64,000 bases of DNA from Bemisia tabaci (GCF_918797505.1 NC_092800.1:35206263-35270262); one strand, 5' to 3'; numbered from the stretch's first letter, positions 1 to 11,386 are shown. The notes: generated by a model not told the origin, from the letters alone. Made by a program: numbers and translations.

Positions 1-362
1 TTTTGCCGGCAGTGACGAATTTCGTCGCCATCACCATTCACCAACACTCCGTGAGTGGCGTCTGCGGGTTGGCCGGGCTGGTATGCGGTTTGTCGGCTTC
101 GGCTCGTTTGTTTACACGAATGCGATGCGCGCGAGCACGTGGCGGCACGTACGCACGCCTCAACGTAATAAGCTGTTAATCCCGGATACTGCACCTGCTT
201 ATTTGCTGCACCTCTCCGCGCTCTGTTTCCGGTTCCAGCGCCGCCGCCGACTTCGCCGCGCGCGAAGAAGTCTCGGGCGTCACTTTTACCGCCAGTTCCC
301 GATGCACCAAGACGAAAACTGCGGTTCGAACTACCGGAATCCGATTCGTGTGGCCCATCAAA

Positions 363-395
363 CTGCCGTGCTAAGGAATAACGCCGTGTGAACCA
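363..395. repeat. Terminal fragment of the CTGCCGTGCTAAGG MITE (family G)
   Basis: Matches the left TIR of the fuller copies at 3659, 6291 and 36221. Only one end is present. The GC-rich stretch 1-362 before it shows nothing else I recognise. Confidence 0.5.
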
Positions 396-422
396 TGAGG
401 CGTTGCATGATTTCCTTAGAAA

Positions 423-593
423 CAGTGGCAGGGCGTGCTTTGTGATACATCGATTAATCCGCCCTTAAAAGCTATGGAAAAGGATCGATATGTAGGGTGT
501 TCGATCGATATGCGAACACCTTGATAATCGATCCTTTTCCATAGATTGAAATGGCAGATCAATCGATATATCGCAAAGCACACCACGCCACTG
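423..593. mobile_element. MITE with CAGTGGC ends (family L, copy 1)
   Basis: Inverted repeat: CAGTGGCAGGGCGTGCTTTG at the left, matched by the complement of the right end (gcaaagcacaccacgccactg). Inner palindromic blocks are rich in ATCGAT. A related degraded copy is at 9316-9478. No clear target duplication. Confidence 0.7.
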
Positions 594-814
594 ATCAAGG
601 GGTCACTACCGATATCATTGTCCTATGCTTGGAAATCAATACTGGCACTGGCGCTAAGAAAAAAAGTCATGCGGAAACTCGACCATTGTCAAAATTTCCT
701 CCAATTCCCAAGTATGTTTCGATGAGCCACTGGTTCGAAAGTAAGGCATTTGTCGAACGATATATTTTGTTTGTGATTATAGAACTGACCTGGGTTGTAT
801 TGTGGTTTTTACTG

Positions 815-1043
815 CACTGGAAAAAAAACACATTGGATATAGAGTCCAGACTCTTGAAAATATTGACAAGAAAAAGGACTCATGATTCAATCAGATTTAA
901 GCTCAAATCAAAAGGAAATCCGCTCAAATTAAGAGGCTTGGTTCTTGGTTTAAGCTTAAATCATGATTGAATCAAGAGAATTTTTTCTTGTCAATGTTTG
1001 AAAGAGCCTGGACTCTAGATCCAATGTGTTTTTTTTTCCAGTG
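815..1043. mobile_element. Palindromic MITE with CACTGGAAAAAAAA ends (family K)
   Basis: Left CACTGGAAAAAAAACACATTGG pairs with right ccaatgtgttttttttccagtg (one base longer T run). The second inverted block has agagtcc and tcatgattcaatcag / ctgattgaatcatga-like arms. No ORF. The 1044-1780 interval after it shows no gene or repeat I recognise. Confidence 0.7.
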
Positions 1044-1739
1044 TTGACTAGGAAGTTTGAATTTACTTATTCTAATACGTTATTTCATCACTAGTCGTTG
1101 AATTGTTAGTTGACTTTTCAGTCTGTTTCAACGTGTTAAACTTGCTACGAGAAGTTTTATTGAGGAGTATAGGATGTTTTGTCTTAATTATTACTCTATC
1201 TTACAGTCCATTTCAAGTCATCGACATTTTTGTACGCGCCTTATGTGGAATTATGCGTTCCGAACGAGTTCTGAACGCAGTCGAAAGCAGTTGGAAGTCG
1301 GAATTGGGTCGCTCATTACACATTGTTTTGTTTTTCGGATCTATGCCAGTGTCACATCTCTTGAATTTCCGAGTCTCTCGGTGACTCATTTCGTTAATTT
1401 CCTCTCATCTGCGTTTGCTTGCGTTTTCTGCTCGCACTTCATCTTCCGTTGATTGACACACTCGGTGTGACGAACTTGTGACCTCTCTCTCTCTCCTCGC
1501 CCATTCTACTCTTCTTTATCTTTCTCTTACTTCATCGCAGGTCCGGTACATATCTGCCCCAATTTCAGCAAGGTCAAAGTTACGATGTCCCGTAGGTTTT
1601 GTAAACAAAGTCTCCTAACGAACTGAACTCTAATATTTTCTTGAGACGAATTCACGGTGGTTTTCAGACCTCGAGCTATAGTACACACCGTGCTAATATA
1701 TTGGCTTTCCTTAAATTTTCGCCAAAAAAGTGGATACAT

Positions 1740-1910
1740 TGCGCCGGATGTATGCATTGGATGTATGTTTGACGCATATTAGCGCCTGCAAGACTGGAGG
1801 AATACTTCACGCATTGCGCCAAACAGTACGGTCGGAGTGACACACATATTAGCGCCTACAAGGCTGCATGAATACCTCTCGCATTACACCAAATGCAGTG
1901 CAGTCGGTGA
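1740..1910. repeat. Minisatellite-like tandem units (CACGCATTGCG type)
   Basis: Two diverged units of about 80 bp, each with catattagcgcctacaag, an atgaatacttcac-type block and a gcattgcgcc-type block. The same unit, inverted, occurs inside the hAT elements at 7310-7370 (one unit) and 13970-14155 (three units), and in the palindrome at 37802. Confidence 0.65.
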
Positions 1911-1946
1911 GTTGGAACATTCGCACTACCTTTTTCCCCGGCACGA

Positions 1947-2186
1947 CGCACAGTGGACTGAGTCAATCAGAGAGGTCGGACATGAAATTTTCGACTAAAC
2001 TGAAAATTTTTGTGTTTATTTCGTCACATTTTGAATTTTTAAGGGTGCTTCTAAATAGATGAAAATTTCACGAGAAAACCAATGGAACCACTACTAGAAA
2101 GTCAAAGTTTTGTATATACGAAGTTATACGCTTTTAAATTTACCAGATTTTGTCCGACCTCTCCTACTGACTTGATCCACTGTGCG
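1947..2186. mobile_element. MITE family A, copy 1
   Basis: TIR CACAGTGGAYYGAGTCAAT and gaggtcggaca at the left, inverted at the right (tgtccgacctctc, gatccactgtg). About 240 bp, no coding capacity. The family has six copies here: 1947, 8031, 10900, 12151, 37557 and 41863. Nothing further is recognised at 2190-3160. Confidence 0.85.
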
Positions 2187-3167
2187 GCAGTGCTGCACTT
2201 CCAATCCCAATCCCACGCACGGTGGAAGTTTCCCTCGGATCTGAACCGAATGTTGTCGTTAAAACTTCAGCTTCGGGCTTACAAAGATCTCGGAGAGCTC
2301 TCGTTGCGGGAGAAGAATGAAGTTCGCCAAAGCTTGCGGAGAGAATTGAACGTGCCGCCTCCTGTGTACGCTTTATCATCGATCGAGTCGGTTTCCAGCC
2401 ATGTGTGGGCGTTCGACGGGATCATTCGTGGCGGAGTCAAAGCTTCCTGTATTCTGATTTTTATTTCCTGGAGTCCTTTCGGATGAGCTTATCGGCTCCT
2501 ATACCCACGCTCGTAGTTGTTGCCGCTTCCTCTGATAAATTAAATTTTTTTCTTCATTGTTGGTTGCCACGACTCGGGGAGAAGAAGAAATTTTGTTGCT
2601 TTGTATATGACCTTGTGTGTCCTCGGGACGTTTCGCGTCATTTGTCCCAGGGAAAAATCTTACTTGCGAAGTTGGAAAAATATCAAGTTATATAGTCAAC
2701 ACTAATCACAGTACCAACTTACTAAGAGTCCTTGTGGAGTCCTAAGAACGACTTCCAAAGAAAAAGAAATTTTGTTGTAGTGTAAAACGGGGAAAAAGCC
2801 TAAAGTTTCACTCCTGCGATTCGAGCTTGGGACAAACCCCATGAAATTTCCCGTGGGGACTAAGCCCAACCTGGCCTAAAAATTGATTTTTCGACCCTTT
2901 TTGGCGGTTTGTGCGGTTTCGTATACGTTTTGGATTCCCAGTTCTGGGTGATAACAATCGTAGTTGGAGGCCATCACCGCTCTGAGGTGTCGATTAACCC
3001 CCTAGACTCGATAGAGAGTGTTCGCTAGGGATGGCGAAGATGACGAAAATCACGCGTTTCAACCAATAGGATCACTCCATACTCCCTATTTCTTCCTTGA
3101 CTATCGCTATGTCTGTCAATTTCAGTAATCTGTCCTAAGGTATGTGTATACGAGTGTGTTCGTATAT

Positions 3168-3418
3168 CGTCACCTTCCAGGCAAAGTATCACAAGCGCCA
3201 TGCGACGTTTAAAAATTTCCGCCGCCATTTTTTTTTTTCAGAGAAATTGTTCAACGAAGCTGTCCGAAAATTTCACTGAATTTTCTTTGTGCTACCGATA
3301 AAATTTAGTGATATTTCCAAACAGATTCAACCAACAATTTCTCAGTAAAGAAATAAAATGGCGGCGGAAATTTTTAAACGTCGCATGGCGCTTGTGATAC
3401 TTTGCCTGGGAGGTGACG
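3168..3418. mobile_element. Near-perfect palindromic MITE (family F, copy 1), 4-bp target duplication
   Basis: Ends CGTCACCTTCCAGGCAAAG and ctttgcctgggaggtgacg; the inverted arms run almost to the centre. Flanked by ATAT at 3164-3167 and 3419-3422. The second copy is at 32650-32902 with a different 4-bp duplication, which confirms the element limits. Superfamily unknown. Confidence 0.85.
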
Positions 3419-3658
3419 ATATGTGTCGAAGTCTCCCGGAAAAGTTGGTGTTGGGAGAGAATCGTACGGAACTTTCCGGTTAAGTTACAGGAAAGTTGCT
3501 CTTTTAGATTCCTGCACTAATTTTCATTGGACGAGCTGAAACGTGTGGTGAGGTATGGCGTTTAGATTTATCACTTGTCCGGGCGGGACCAACCGAATGT
3601 CAAGTTCAAGACGTGGGCAGGGCCCTGTTCAGTGTTTGATTGCGACCCAAGCCCTACC

Positions 3659-4414
3659 CTGCCGTCCTGAGGAAGAACGCCGTATGAACATTCGAGAGTT
3701 GCCATTTCCCCCGATAAATTGTTTATTTTTGAGAAAAGTAATGCATATTTTGACTTGGAATTTTCAGATATTTGAGATTCAATAGAGATGTTGCATGTGT
3801 GAGGGATTTGCGATTTGACTGTTGTTTCTTATGTAAAAGTTCGCGAGAAACACGATGGTGCCACTGGTTTTCTCTGAAATCAACTCCCAAACTCAAAAAA
3901 GCTCTCAAGTTGAGGTCAAAATGGAGGGGATATCCCACCCTACCCTGAGAGTCCACCTCTACATCAAAACAAACTCTCCATGCAAACATAGGGAGCAAAT
4001 GCATTAGCAGTGATGCCATTTTATTTTGGGACTCCAAAACTGAAAACACGGCATCACTGCTAATGTATTTGCTCCCTACCATTGCATGGGGAGATAGTTT
4101 TAATGTAGAGGTGTACTCTCGGGATAGCGCGGGATATCCCCTCCATTTTGGCCTCACTTTGAGAGCTTTTTTTGAGCTTGGGAGATGATTTCAGAGAAAA
4201 CCAGTGGCACCATCGTGTTTCTCGCGAACTTTTACATAAGAAACAACAGTCAAATCGCAAATCCCTCACACATGCAACATCTCAATTGCGGATAGAATTG
4301 TCTGAAAAATTTGAAAAAAAAAATAGCCGTAAGTTTACCAGGAAATTCGTGTTTAATCAAAGGGAATTTGGCAACGTCTGAAGGTACATACGGCGTTCTT
4401 CCGTAGCACGGCAG
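3659..4414. mobile_element. MITE family G, copy interrupted by another element
   Basis: TIR CTGCCGTCCTGAGGAAGAAC at the left and gttcttccgtagcacggcag at the right. The ungapped family length is about 255 bp (6291-6543, 36221-36478); here a roughly 500-bp palindromic element (3785-4283) interrupts it. Confidence 0.82.
3785..4283. mobile_element. Palindromic element (GAGATGTTGCATGTGTGAGG ends) nested in family G
   Basis: The left end GAGATGTTGCATGTGTGAGG is inverted at the right (cctcacacatgcaacatctc), with inner inverted blocks around gggagcaaat. A second copy at 8565-9068 is also nested in another element. A short duplication tcaat may flank this copy. Confidence 0.82.
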
Positions 4415-4677
4415 TCCGGAGGATGACAATCGATCCAGCGCACCCACACCGCGCCGTCCGCTCGCTCGCTTCGTTTTCCTTTCTCGTATGTGTTGCGTTT
4501 TGTGGTGCATCTGTCTGTGGAGTCGGTCGAAAGGTCACCCGCGAAAGACAGCCGAAACGGCGCTTTTGCTCTGTCCGCCCACGCGTGACTCGCTCGGGCT
4601 TTGCGTGCTCCCCGCGACGCGATGTGACGTGACGTGATCACGCTGAGAGTCAGTGCATATCGCACGTAGAGTGATCA

Positions 4678-5190
4678 CAGATCTACTCCCCTACCATCAA
4701 CAGAAATACAAACCCACTTACATGCGATGAACCCAATGTTACTAGAGTCCCTTTATACTGAGAGTCAAGACAATTTGGCTCATGGATGTCACAAACGGGA
4801 ATAAAGATTACAGAAATTGAACGTTTTTCGTAATCTTTGATCGGCCCTTTCTCAAATGCCTTTCTCCGTTCCTCCTCTCATTCCGTTTGTTCCTTGCCGA
4901 ACCCGTAATTCCCTGGTCCATTCCAGATTATAATCTTTGCAATTGGTGAAAATGTAATCTTTATTCCCGTTTGTGACACTGTGGAGGCCTAAAATACGGG
5001 AACCAATCAGAAATTGATTCAAATTGTCTTGACTCTCTGTATAAAGGGACTCTAAATGTTACTACCAAAATTCTGAAATTCTTCACCTCTCTTGATCTAC
5101 TCCCCTACAATCAAAAGAAATACAAACCCACTTACATGCGATGAACCCAATGTTACTACCAAAATTCTGAAATTCTTCACCTCTCTTAAT
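4678..5190. repeat. Two tandem units of about 100 bp, the first split by the MITE
   Basis: The unit runs from gatctactcccctac through cacttacatgcgatgaaccc and aatgttactaccaaaattc to cttcacctctctt. Unit 1 is 4678-4743 plus 5055-5093; unit 2 is 5094-5187. Upstream 4430-4670 is GC-rich with no recognised content. Confidence 0.8.
4744..5053. mobile_element. MITE inserted in a 100-bp tandem repeat, AATGTTACT target duplication
   Basis: TIRs of over 30 bp start AGAGTCCCTTTATACTGAGA. The 9-bp AATGTTACT lies just before it (4735-4743) and again after one extra base (5055-5063). A 9-bp duplication with long TIRs suggests a Mutator-like element. The uninterrupted target sequence is visible at 5146-5162 in the adjacent repeat unit. 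Confidence 0.8.
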
Positions 5191-5316
5191 TTAATAATCT
5201 AAATTTTCGTATATACTCCCATTTTCAAAATTCTCTGTAAAGACTGACTCTGTAATAGCCTGTGACGCTGAATGTCTTAAAATATACTAACTAACTAACA
5301 ATATTTACTGAAAGGT

Positions 5317-5812
5317 TTGGTTCACACATCTGAAGTGCTTCGGTTTACACTGAGGTACTTCGGATGTTTGACCCGAATTTCGGCCGGTGGACCTCGAGCT
5401 TTGGGGTGCGCGATCCGAAAACTTCAGAGATCCATACGACCTCAACTTCGGGTCCTACTCATGAAGTTTTTTTCTCCGTGTAACCAACAATTCTACTAAT
5501 TTTTCAACTGTGCACGGAAAAAAAATTTCGTGCGTGGGCCCCGAAGTTGAGGTCGTATGGATCTCTGAAGTTTTCGGATCACGCATCCAAAAACGTGAGG
5601 TTCAACTGCCGAAGTTCGGGTCAGACATCTGAATTACTTCAGTAAGTACCGGAGTGCTCAGATGTGTGATCCGAACTCTTCGGCATGTACCAGACCTAGG
5701 TACTTCAGATGCCTGACCCGAACTTTGGCAGCTGGACCTCAAGTTTTCGGATGCGAGATCCGAAAACTTCAGAGATCCATGTGACCTCAACTTCGGGTCC
5801 CATGCACGTTAA
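5317..5812. mobile_element. Two abutting copies of the CACGGAGAAAAAA-ended repeat (family I)
   Basis: One copy ends tttttctccgtgta at 5482. A second starts tgcacggaaaaaaaatttcg at 5511 and runs to about 5812. Interiors are packed with short palindromic words such as tctgaagtacttcgg and gatccgaaaacttcagagat. The clean copy is 10011-10356. No coding capacity. Confidence 0.7.
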
Positions 5813-6290
5813 AACCATCAAAATTTTGGACACAAATTGTTCATTTACAGTCATAATCTTTAACCAAATCTATGAAGGTATTTGGGTCAATTTTGCAATC
5901 TTGAAGTGTAGTTGCGTTCCTTCGTTTGGGGAACACTGTATGTAATAACGATAGACGCTATTCGCTGTGATGTCATCATAGGGATTCTCCGTTATATCGC
6001 ATTATATCTAAACAATGACAACGACATAACTACTATCAATGCTACTTATGAAAATAAATCGATTATTATCGATTTTCTGTGACGTGGCACCATTAGCGTC
6101 CATACACAGTCGCTACTCTGTTAGTTTTAATTTCCATCCATTCGAATGCTTATGATCGAAGATTTTGTTACCGCGCCATCCAAAATCCAACCTGTCGATT
6201 GGTAAAAGCGTTATCGATTCAACTTGATCGATAGATTCCCATCTTGGCAATGCTGTTAATCGATCAAGGTCATTCAATAATCGATCCGCT

Positions 6291-6543
6291 CTGCCGTGTT
6301 TAGGAAGAACGCCGTATGAACATTAAAAAGTTGCCAAATCTCCGCTGATAAACCCTGTATTTTTGACGACATTCATGCACATTTTTCTTTGAACTTTTCA
6401 GATATTTTAGATAAAATTGTGTACAAAATTGTCAGAAACTATTGGGAAAGAATGTTCAAAATTTTCCCAGTAATTTCGGGTTTTATCGAAGGGAACTTGG
6501 CAGCGTCTGAAGGCGCATACGGGGTTTTTCCTTAGCATGGCAG
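6291..6543. mobile_element. MITE family G, uninterrupted copy
   Basis: CTGCCGTGTTTAGGAAGAAC at the left and an inverted ccttagcatggcag end at the right, about 253 bp. The flanking 5950-6290 has several ATCGAT-rich palindromic words but no recognised gene. Confidence 0.78.
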
Positions 6544-6943
6544 CGCAGCACCGGACGGCTCATCAGAGTGGTTACGGTTGTTTTAACAAGTGCGACACTT
6601 GCGACAGTGCGTAGTGTTCAATGTGTGATCAGGTGTCAATCGCTTTCATGCCTTCGACCCCCTTCTATGTGTGTCTTTACATGAACGGCCCATCCAAAAA
6701 AGGTGCACACGTCATATAAATGTCAAAGCACTTGCGTCATTTTTAGAATTAGGCTTTAATTTAGGCCAAAGGGTACTCAACGGATCTGCAGCGCCCGTGG
6801 TCGATCTCATTTAATTAGATGAAGACGAATTGTGGCTCCAAATCCTCTTGAACGGCCTTTCGCTCGGAAAAAATCCAGACGCGAAAACAACACTGAAAAT
6901 GTGTCATTCAATAATAATTTGTCTAGTTTCCTTCTTCTGTAGA

Positions 6944-7679
6944 CAGGGCCGGATTTACCTACTTGCCGCCCATGGGCCGCCTGTATTTTGCCGCCCCCTT
7001 CTCATTCGTTTTGAAACATCAATAAAAACTATCAAGTGAACGTGCCGGAGGGGGAGGGGTGCATAAGACGCGTTTACCTACTCGTGTTGGATACATTTTT
7101 TGCGAAAGCCCTGTCAACACTACTAGCAAAATTTTACAAAACTTTGCGCGAAAGTTAAGTTCCGTAAACCTATCTGTATGTGGACATGGACAAGGTCCTC
7201 CATTTATAAGAAATGAACAAAAAAATTATGAAAGAACAAACCAGGAACAAACATAAATGTGGTTTAATTATTTTAACTTCCGCCGCTGCGCCGTGCTGAT
7301 CGCAGTGTGATTGGCGCAATGCGTGAAGTATTCATACAGTCTTGTAGGCGCTAATATGTGTTACATGCCGATCGCCGCGCCGCGGGCTTGTCTTTTTCAT
7401 CTCAAGTCCTCGTCATCATTCCTCTCTGTGTTGAGCTCCAGGCCAAATTGCGTGTTTAGTTCCGCTCTTCACTCTACTAATTGAAGATGCTATTTCTTGT
7501 ATCACCGAAAAGCGACAAAATGAAAAATTACTATACTCTCAGGAAAGAGAGATTTCGTCCCCTTTTGTCATTGATAATTTTTTTCTGAATCCGATTTTTT
7601 TATACCTACTTTTAAAAAAATTGCAAAATTTGGCGCCATGGGCCGCGGCCCATGTGGCCACCCCCTTAATCCAGCCCTG
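6944..7679. mobile_element. Non-autonomous hAT (family M, copy 1)
   Basis: Ends CAGGGCCGGATTTACC and ttaatccagccctg, with a perfect 8-bp target duplication TCTGTAGA (6936-6943 and 7680-7687). Subterminal gcccatgggccg words. One CACGCATTGCG-type minisatellite unit lies inside. No transposase. A sister copy is at 13658. 7690-8030 shows nothing recognisable. Confidence 0.92.
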
Positions 7680-8192
7680 TCTGTAGACGATCACGTATAG
7701 CAACCATAGCACAAAAAATAGTGGAACGACCGTTGGAAAAATGGGAAGCAATCGACTAGCCGAATTCAACCTTGACGAGACGAACAGAAAACGGAATTAA
7801 AAATAACCTAGAATCGGTGGAGGCGGGAATTCGGGACTGTTAATGTTTGTTTGCTTGTAGGAGCCAAAGAACATGTCACAAGAATAAATCATAAATTCGA
7901 AATCGTAAGAAAATAAATAGGAAAAGATATGTATATAATAAGATTAAAACCCCTGCAATGTGCGAAACGACTTTCGTTTCGATTTTCGCTCCGCGATTTC
8001 GTCTCCCGAAGATGAGAAATTCTCGGACGCCGCACAGTGGATCGAGTCAATTAGAGAAGTCGGACATGCAATTTTTCACTAAAACTGCAAATTTCGATAT
8101 TCATCCCGTCACATTTCAAGGGGTGCTTTTAGAAGAAAATTTCACGAGGAAACCAATAGAACCACTTTTAGAACATCAACATTTTATATAAA

Positions 8193-9102
8193 CCGGGGTG
8201 TCCACCGGCCCCCGAAAGTCCCCGGTATCCCGATTATCCCCGATTTTGGCAGGGTGTCCCCGATATCCCCGAAAGACCCCAACTTTCTTGTTCAGGTCCC
8301 CAAAAAATGACAAAAATCAGCCTAAACACCGGTATTTTCCAATTTTCCCGCCGGCCGCGGCGGCGCAGTATAACCAGGAATGGAAAAACTTGCGTTGCTT
8401 GGTTTTTCGTATATTTTCATCGGTTCAACAGGACTTGCAAAATTAGTCGTAGAAAATACGCCTTTTAACGCTCTAACTAGCTCCCGTTCTCTTACTATTT
8501 CGGGAAAAAAAGTCCCCGATTTTTTTTATAAAACACCCCTAAAAGTCCCCGAAAGTCCCCAATGGAGATGTTGCATGTGTGAGGAATTTGCGATTTGACT
8601 GTTGATTCTTATGTAAAAGTTCGCGAGGAACACGATGTGGCCACTGGTTTTCTCTGAAATTAACTCCCAAGCTCAAAAAAAGCTCTCAAGTTGAGGCCAA
8701 AATGGAGTGGATATCCCACGCTATTCTGAGAGTCCACCTCTACATCAAAATAAACTCTCCATGCAAAGATAGGGAGCAAATACATTGACAGGGCTGCTAC
8801 TTGATTTAGGGGCTCTAAAACTGAAAACACGGCATCACTGCTAATGTATTTGCTCCCTATCTTTGCACTGAGAGTTTGTTTTGATGTAGAAGTGGACACT
8901 CAGGATAGCGTGGGATATCCCCTCCATTTTGGCCTCAACTTGAGCGCTGTTTTTGAGCTTGGGAGATGATTTTAGAGAAAACCAGTAGCATGCACCATCG
9001 TGTTTCTCGCGAACTTTTACAAAAGCATCATCAGTCAAATCGCAAATTCCTCACACATGCAATATCTCTATTTTGGTTTTTTAAAACTAGTAGACATCCT
9101 GG
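8193..9102. mobile_element. GGGGTGTCC...GACATCCTGG element nested in family A
   Basis: Left part is a reiterated gtccccgaaagtccccg-type sequence; the ends CCGGGGTGTCCACCGG and tagacatcctgg are imperfect inverted repeats. It is itself interrupted by the palindromic element 8565-9068. Confidence 0.6.
8565..9068. mobile_element. Palindromic element, second copy, innermost nest layer
   Basis: Same family as 3785-4283: GAGATGTTGCATGTGTGAGG end, inverted right end, and the inner palindrome with gggagcaaat / atttgctccc. Confidence 0.8.
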
Positions 9103-9315
9103 ACTGAGTTATAAGCGTTTGAAGTTTCTAAATTTTATCCGACCTCTCCTATTGACTCGATCCACTGTGCGCCGGCTCACGTGTTAAAAACGTTCGATAA
9201 TCCGACGAAATATTAATATTCCCAATCATAATAAGCGTGCAATTACGCAGGGAAAGTGAACGTTTGAGTCGGGGGCAAGGGACTCGTCGCGAAAGCGGTC
9301 GCGAACGGCTACGCC

Positions 9316-9478
9316 AGTGGCGAGGCGTGAATGATCGATTTTCGATATTTCCCCGTTGGGGCTGTGGAAAAGAATCGATTATTAAGGTGTAGGTCAGAAC
9401 ACCTTGTTTATCGATCCTATTCCATATGTTTAAACGACAAAGCTATCGATAGATCGCAAACCACGGTTTACGCCTCCG
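9316..9478. mobile_element. Degraded family L MITE
   Basis: CAGTGGCGAGGCGTG at the left, atagatcgcaaaccacgg and tacgcctc at the right, with the family's tcgattattaaggtgt core. The right tip is eroded. Confidence 0.5.
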
Positions 9479-9803
9479 ATAATTTCAAGATTTAATCATT
9501 CCACGCACTTACTTCATGCTCCGTGAGTAATGACCGAAGACAGTCGGCCGACCACAGGACAGCTTACGGATCGTATAGTTTGTCGTCTTTGACTAATCGA
9601 TACCCTGCGGACAGACTGGAGTCAGGTACCAGGGTCCTGATTTCTGCTCAAGCAAAGAGCTCCCTGGGGCGCGAGATTTCGGATTTTGCTGGGATACGAC
9701 CGTAAGAAGAAATGTTACAAGCAGGGCTGGATGAAAGGTTGCGGAGAAACAGCTGCGCGAGGCGCTAAAAGATAGGAAAGAAAACAAATTTAAGAAAAAA
9801 TTA

Positions 9804-10411
9804 CAGGGTTGCCATCGTCAGGAAATATCGGGAAAACCGGGAAATGTCAGGGAATTCTACGAAGTCGGGGAAAATCTCGTATTTTAGGGAAATAACGAAA
9901 GTGTCAGGGGAAAATGTTGTTAAATTTTCAAGTCCTGTCTTTTCAAGGATTATCTACAGCTCCGAGAAGTAAGAAATTTCTCCGCGCTTGATCTGTAAAA
10001 CATTGGTCTTACACGGAGAAAAAAACTTCGTGCGTGGGACCCGAAGTTTAGGTCAAATGGATCTCTGAAGTTTTCGGATTGAGCATCTGAACACTTTAGG
10101 TCCAGCTGCTAAGGTTTGGATCACTTATCTGAAACTTCAGTTCTTACATCTGAAGTACTTCGGTTTACACATCCGAAAAACTTCGGTTCTCACACCTGAA
10201 GTACTTCAGATGTAAAAACTGAGCTACTGAAGTTTCAGATGTGTGATCCGAACCTCAGCAGCTGGACCTAAAGTGTTCAGATGCTCAATCCGAAAACTTC
10301 AGAGATCCATATGACCTCAACTTCGGGTCGCACGCACGAGGTTTTTTTCTCCGTGTAAAAGGCCTGGAAAAGTCAGCGAAAGCCAAGTCTAAGATCTCCG
10401 TGGCTACCCTG
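9804..10411. mobile_element. CAGGGTTGCC repeat (family H) split by a family I element
   Basis: CAGGGTTGCC at the left and ggctaccctg at the right. The interior is tracts of gggaaatgtcagggaattt type. Related tracts are at 12288-12822, 14510-14700 and 16720-16800. 10011-10356 is inserted within it. Confidence 0.68.
10011..10356. mobile_element. ACACGGAGAAAAAA-ended MITE (family I), clean copy
   Basis: ACACGGAGAAAAAAAC at the left and tttttttctccgtgt at the right; cgtgcgtgggacccgaagtt is inverted subterminally. The centre is reiterated ctgaagtacttcgg palindromes. Noncoding. Confidence 0.8.
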
Positions 10412-10899
10412 CTGTTTTTCGTCACCTCGAACTGACCTAGCTCCAAAAATGATGCAAAGCTCTCACGTTGTTACGTAACGACGGTTGGTTTTTCAGCTGT
10501 GCGCTGAGGCAGCTACAGGGGTAACGCTTGGCCGTTTCAAGAGCGTTTTCTGAAGTGATATTGATAGCGGGCGGGCGCCTGGCGCCACACAGCATAGTCT
10601 CAGGCGCCACCTCCACCCGCGTGTGATCGAACGCAGCCGTAAGAATCAAACGGTCCGTGCGCAAAATTTTGGCACCGCTTTGAATTGTCATTCCAAGAGA
10701 ACCGTAAGTGCATTCTGGTATGAGCTTCGAGACACATAGGAGCATGTGCTGACCGTAGCTCATGCGAAAATGCACTTACCTTTCTCTTCGCTATCACGGC
10801 AGGGATAATGCTCGGATGTAGAGTACGGGTTCAAGATCGGTGCAGTGCTCAAGGACGAAAAAAAAATATCGTTGATTTTTGCGATACTTTCTATGACGT

Positions 10900-11030
10900 A
10901 CAGTAGAATGAGTCAATTAGAGAGGTCAGACATGAAATTTTTGGCCAAAAACTGCAAGTTTTGATGTTTATTTCGTCACATTCTAAATTGCAAGGGGTGC
11001 TTTCGGAAGAAAATTACACGAGAAAACCTG
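10900..11030. mobile_element. Truncated MITE family A copy
   Basis: The left TIR (acagtagaatgagtcaat) and about 130 bp match the family, then the match stops; the right end is missing. The preceding 10412-10899 has no recognised gene. Confidence 0.7.
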
Positions 11031-11102
11031 ATTGAACTTGAAAAACTGATTGAACAAAAGAGGAAGAAACTAAGTGTGTCACTGTCGTGGTGGATGACGT
11101 CT

Positions 11103-11386
11103 ACACTGACAAAAAAAGATCGGTCATGTGAACCGAACGTTTGGTGTTCCATATCATCCCAACTATTCGGTTTGTCAAACTGAGCTTTCGGTACGTGTAA
11201 CCGAACATTCGGTTCACATGACCGAACTTTGCTCTTCAGTTCATTTTATACCGTTGAAGTTCGGTCAAACGAACCGATAGTTCGGTTTGAGGAACCGAAA
11301 ATTTGGTTTGACAAACCGAATTAGTTAGGATGATATTATGGAACACCGAACTTTGGTTCATACGACTGAACTTTTTTTTTCAGTGT
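11103..11386. mobile_element. ACACTGACAAAAAAA-ended MITE (family J)
   Basis: ACACTGACAAAAAAAG at the left, cttttttttcagtgt at the right, and reiterated accgaac / gttcggt words in both orientations throughout, so the whole element is quasi-palindromic. Same architecture as families I and K, but different sequence. Confidence 0.75.

Larger units (their letters stand above)
8031..9171. mobile_element. MITE family A, split by a two-layer nested insertion
   Basis: The left half (8031-about 8192) and right half (about 9103-9171) together make one family A copy. Both halves join correctly against the uninterrupted copies at 1947 and 37557. Confidence 0.82.

Noticed and set aside
551..970. 139-codon ORF near the left end
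   Set aside because: Runs from one MITE (423-593) into another (815-1043); composition is that of the repeats.
3025..3228. ORF resembling one at 32671-32937
   Set aside because: Both are translations of the palindromic family F MITE, which reads open on both strands.
4744..5053. Reading the MITE as a mariner with TA target
   Set aside because: TA flanks both ends, but comparison with the intact adjacent repeat unit shows a longer duplicated target.
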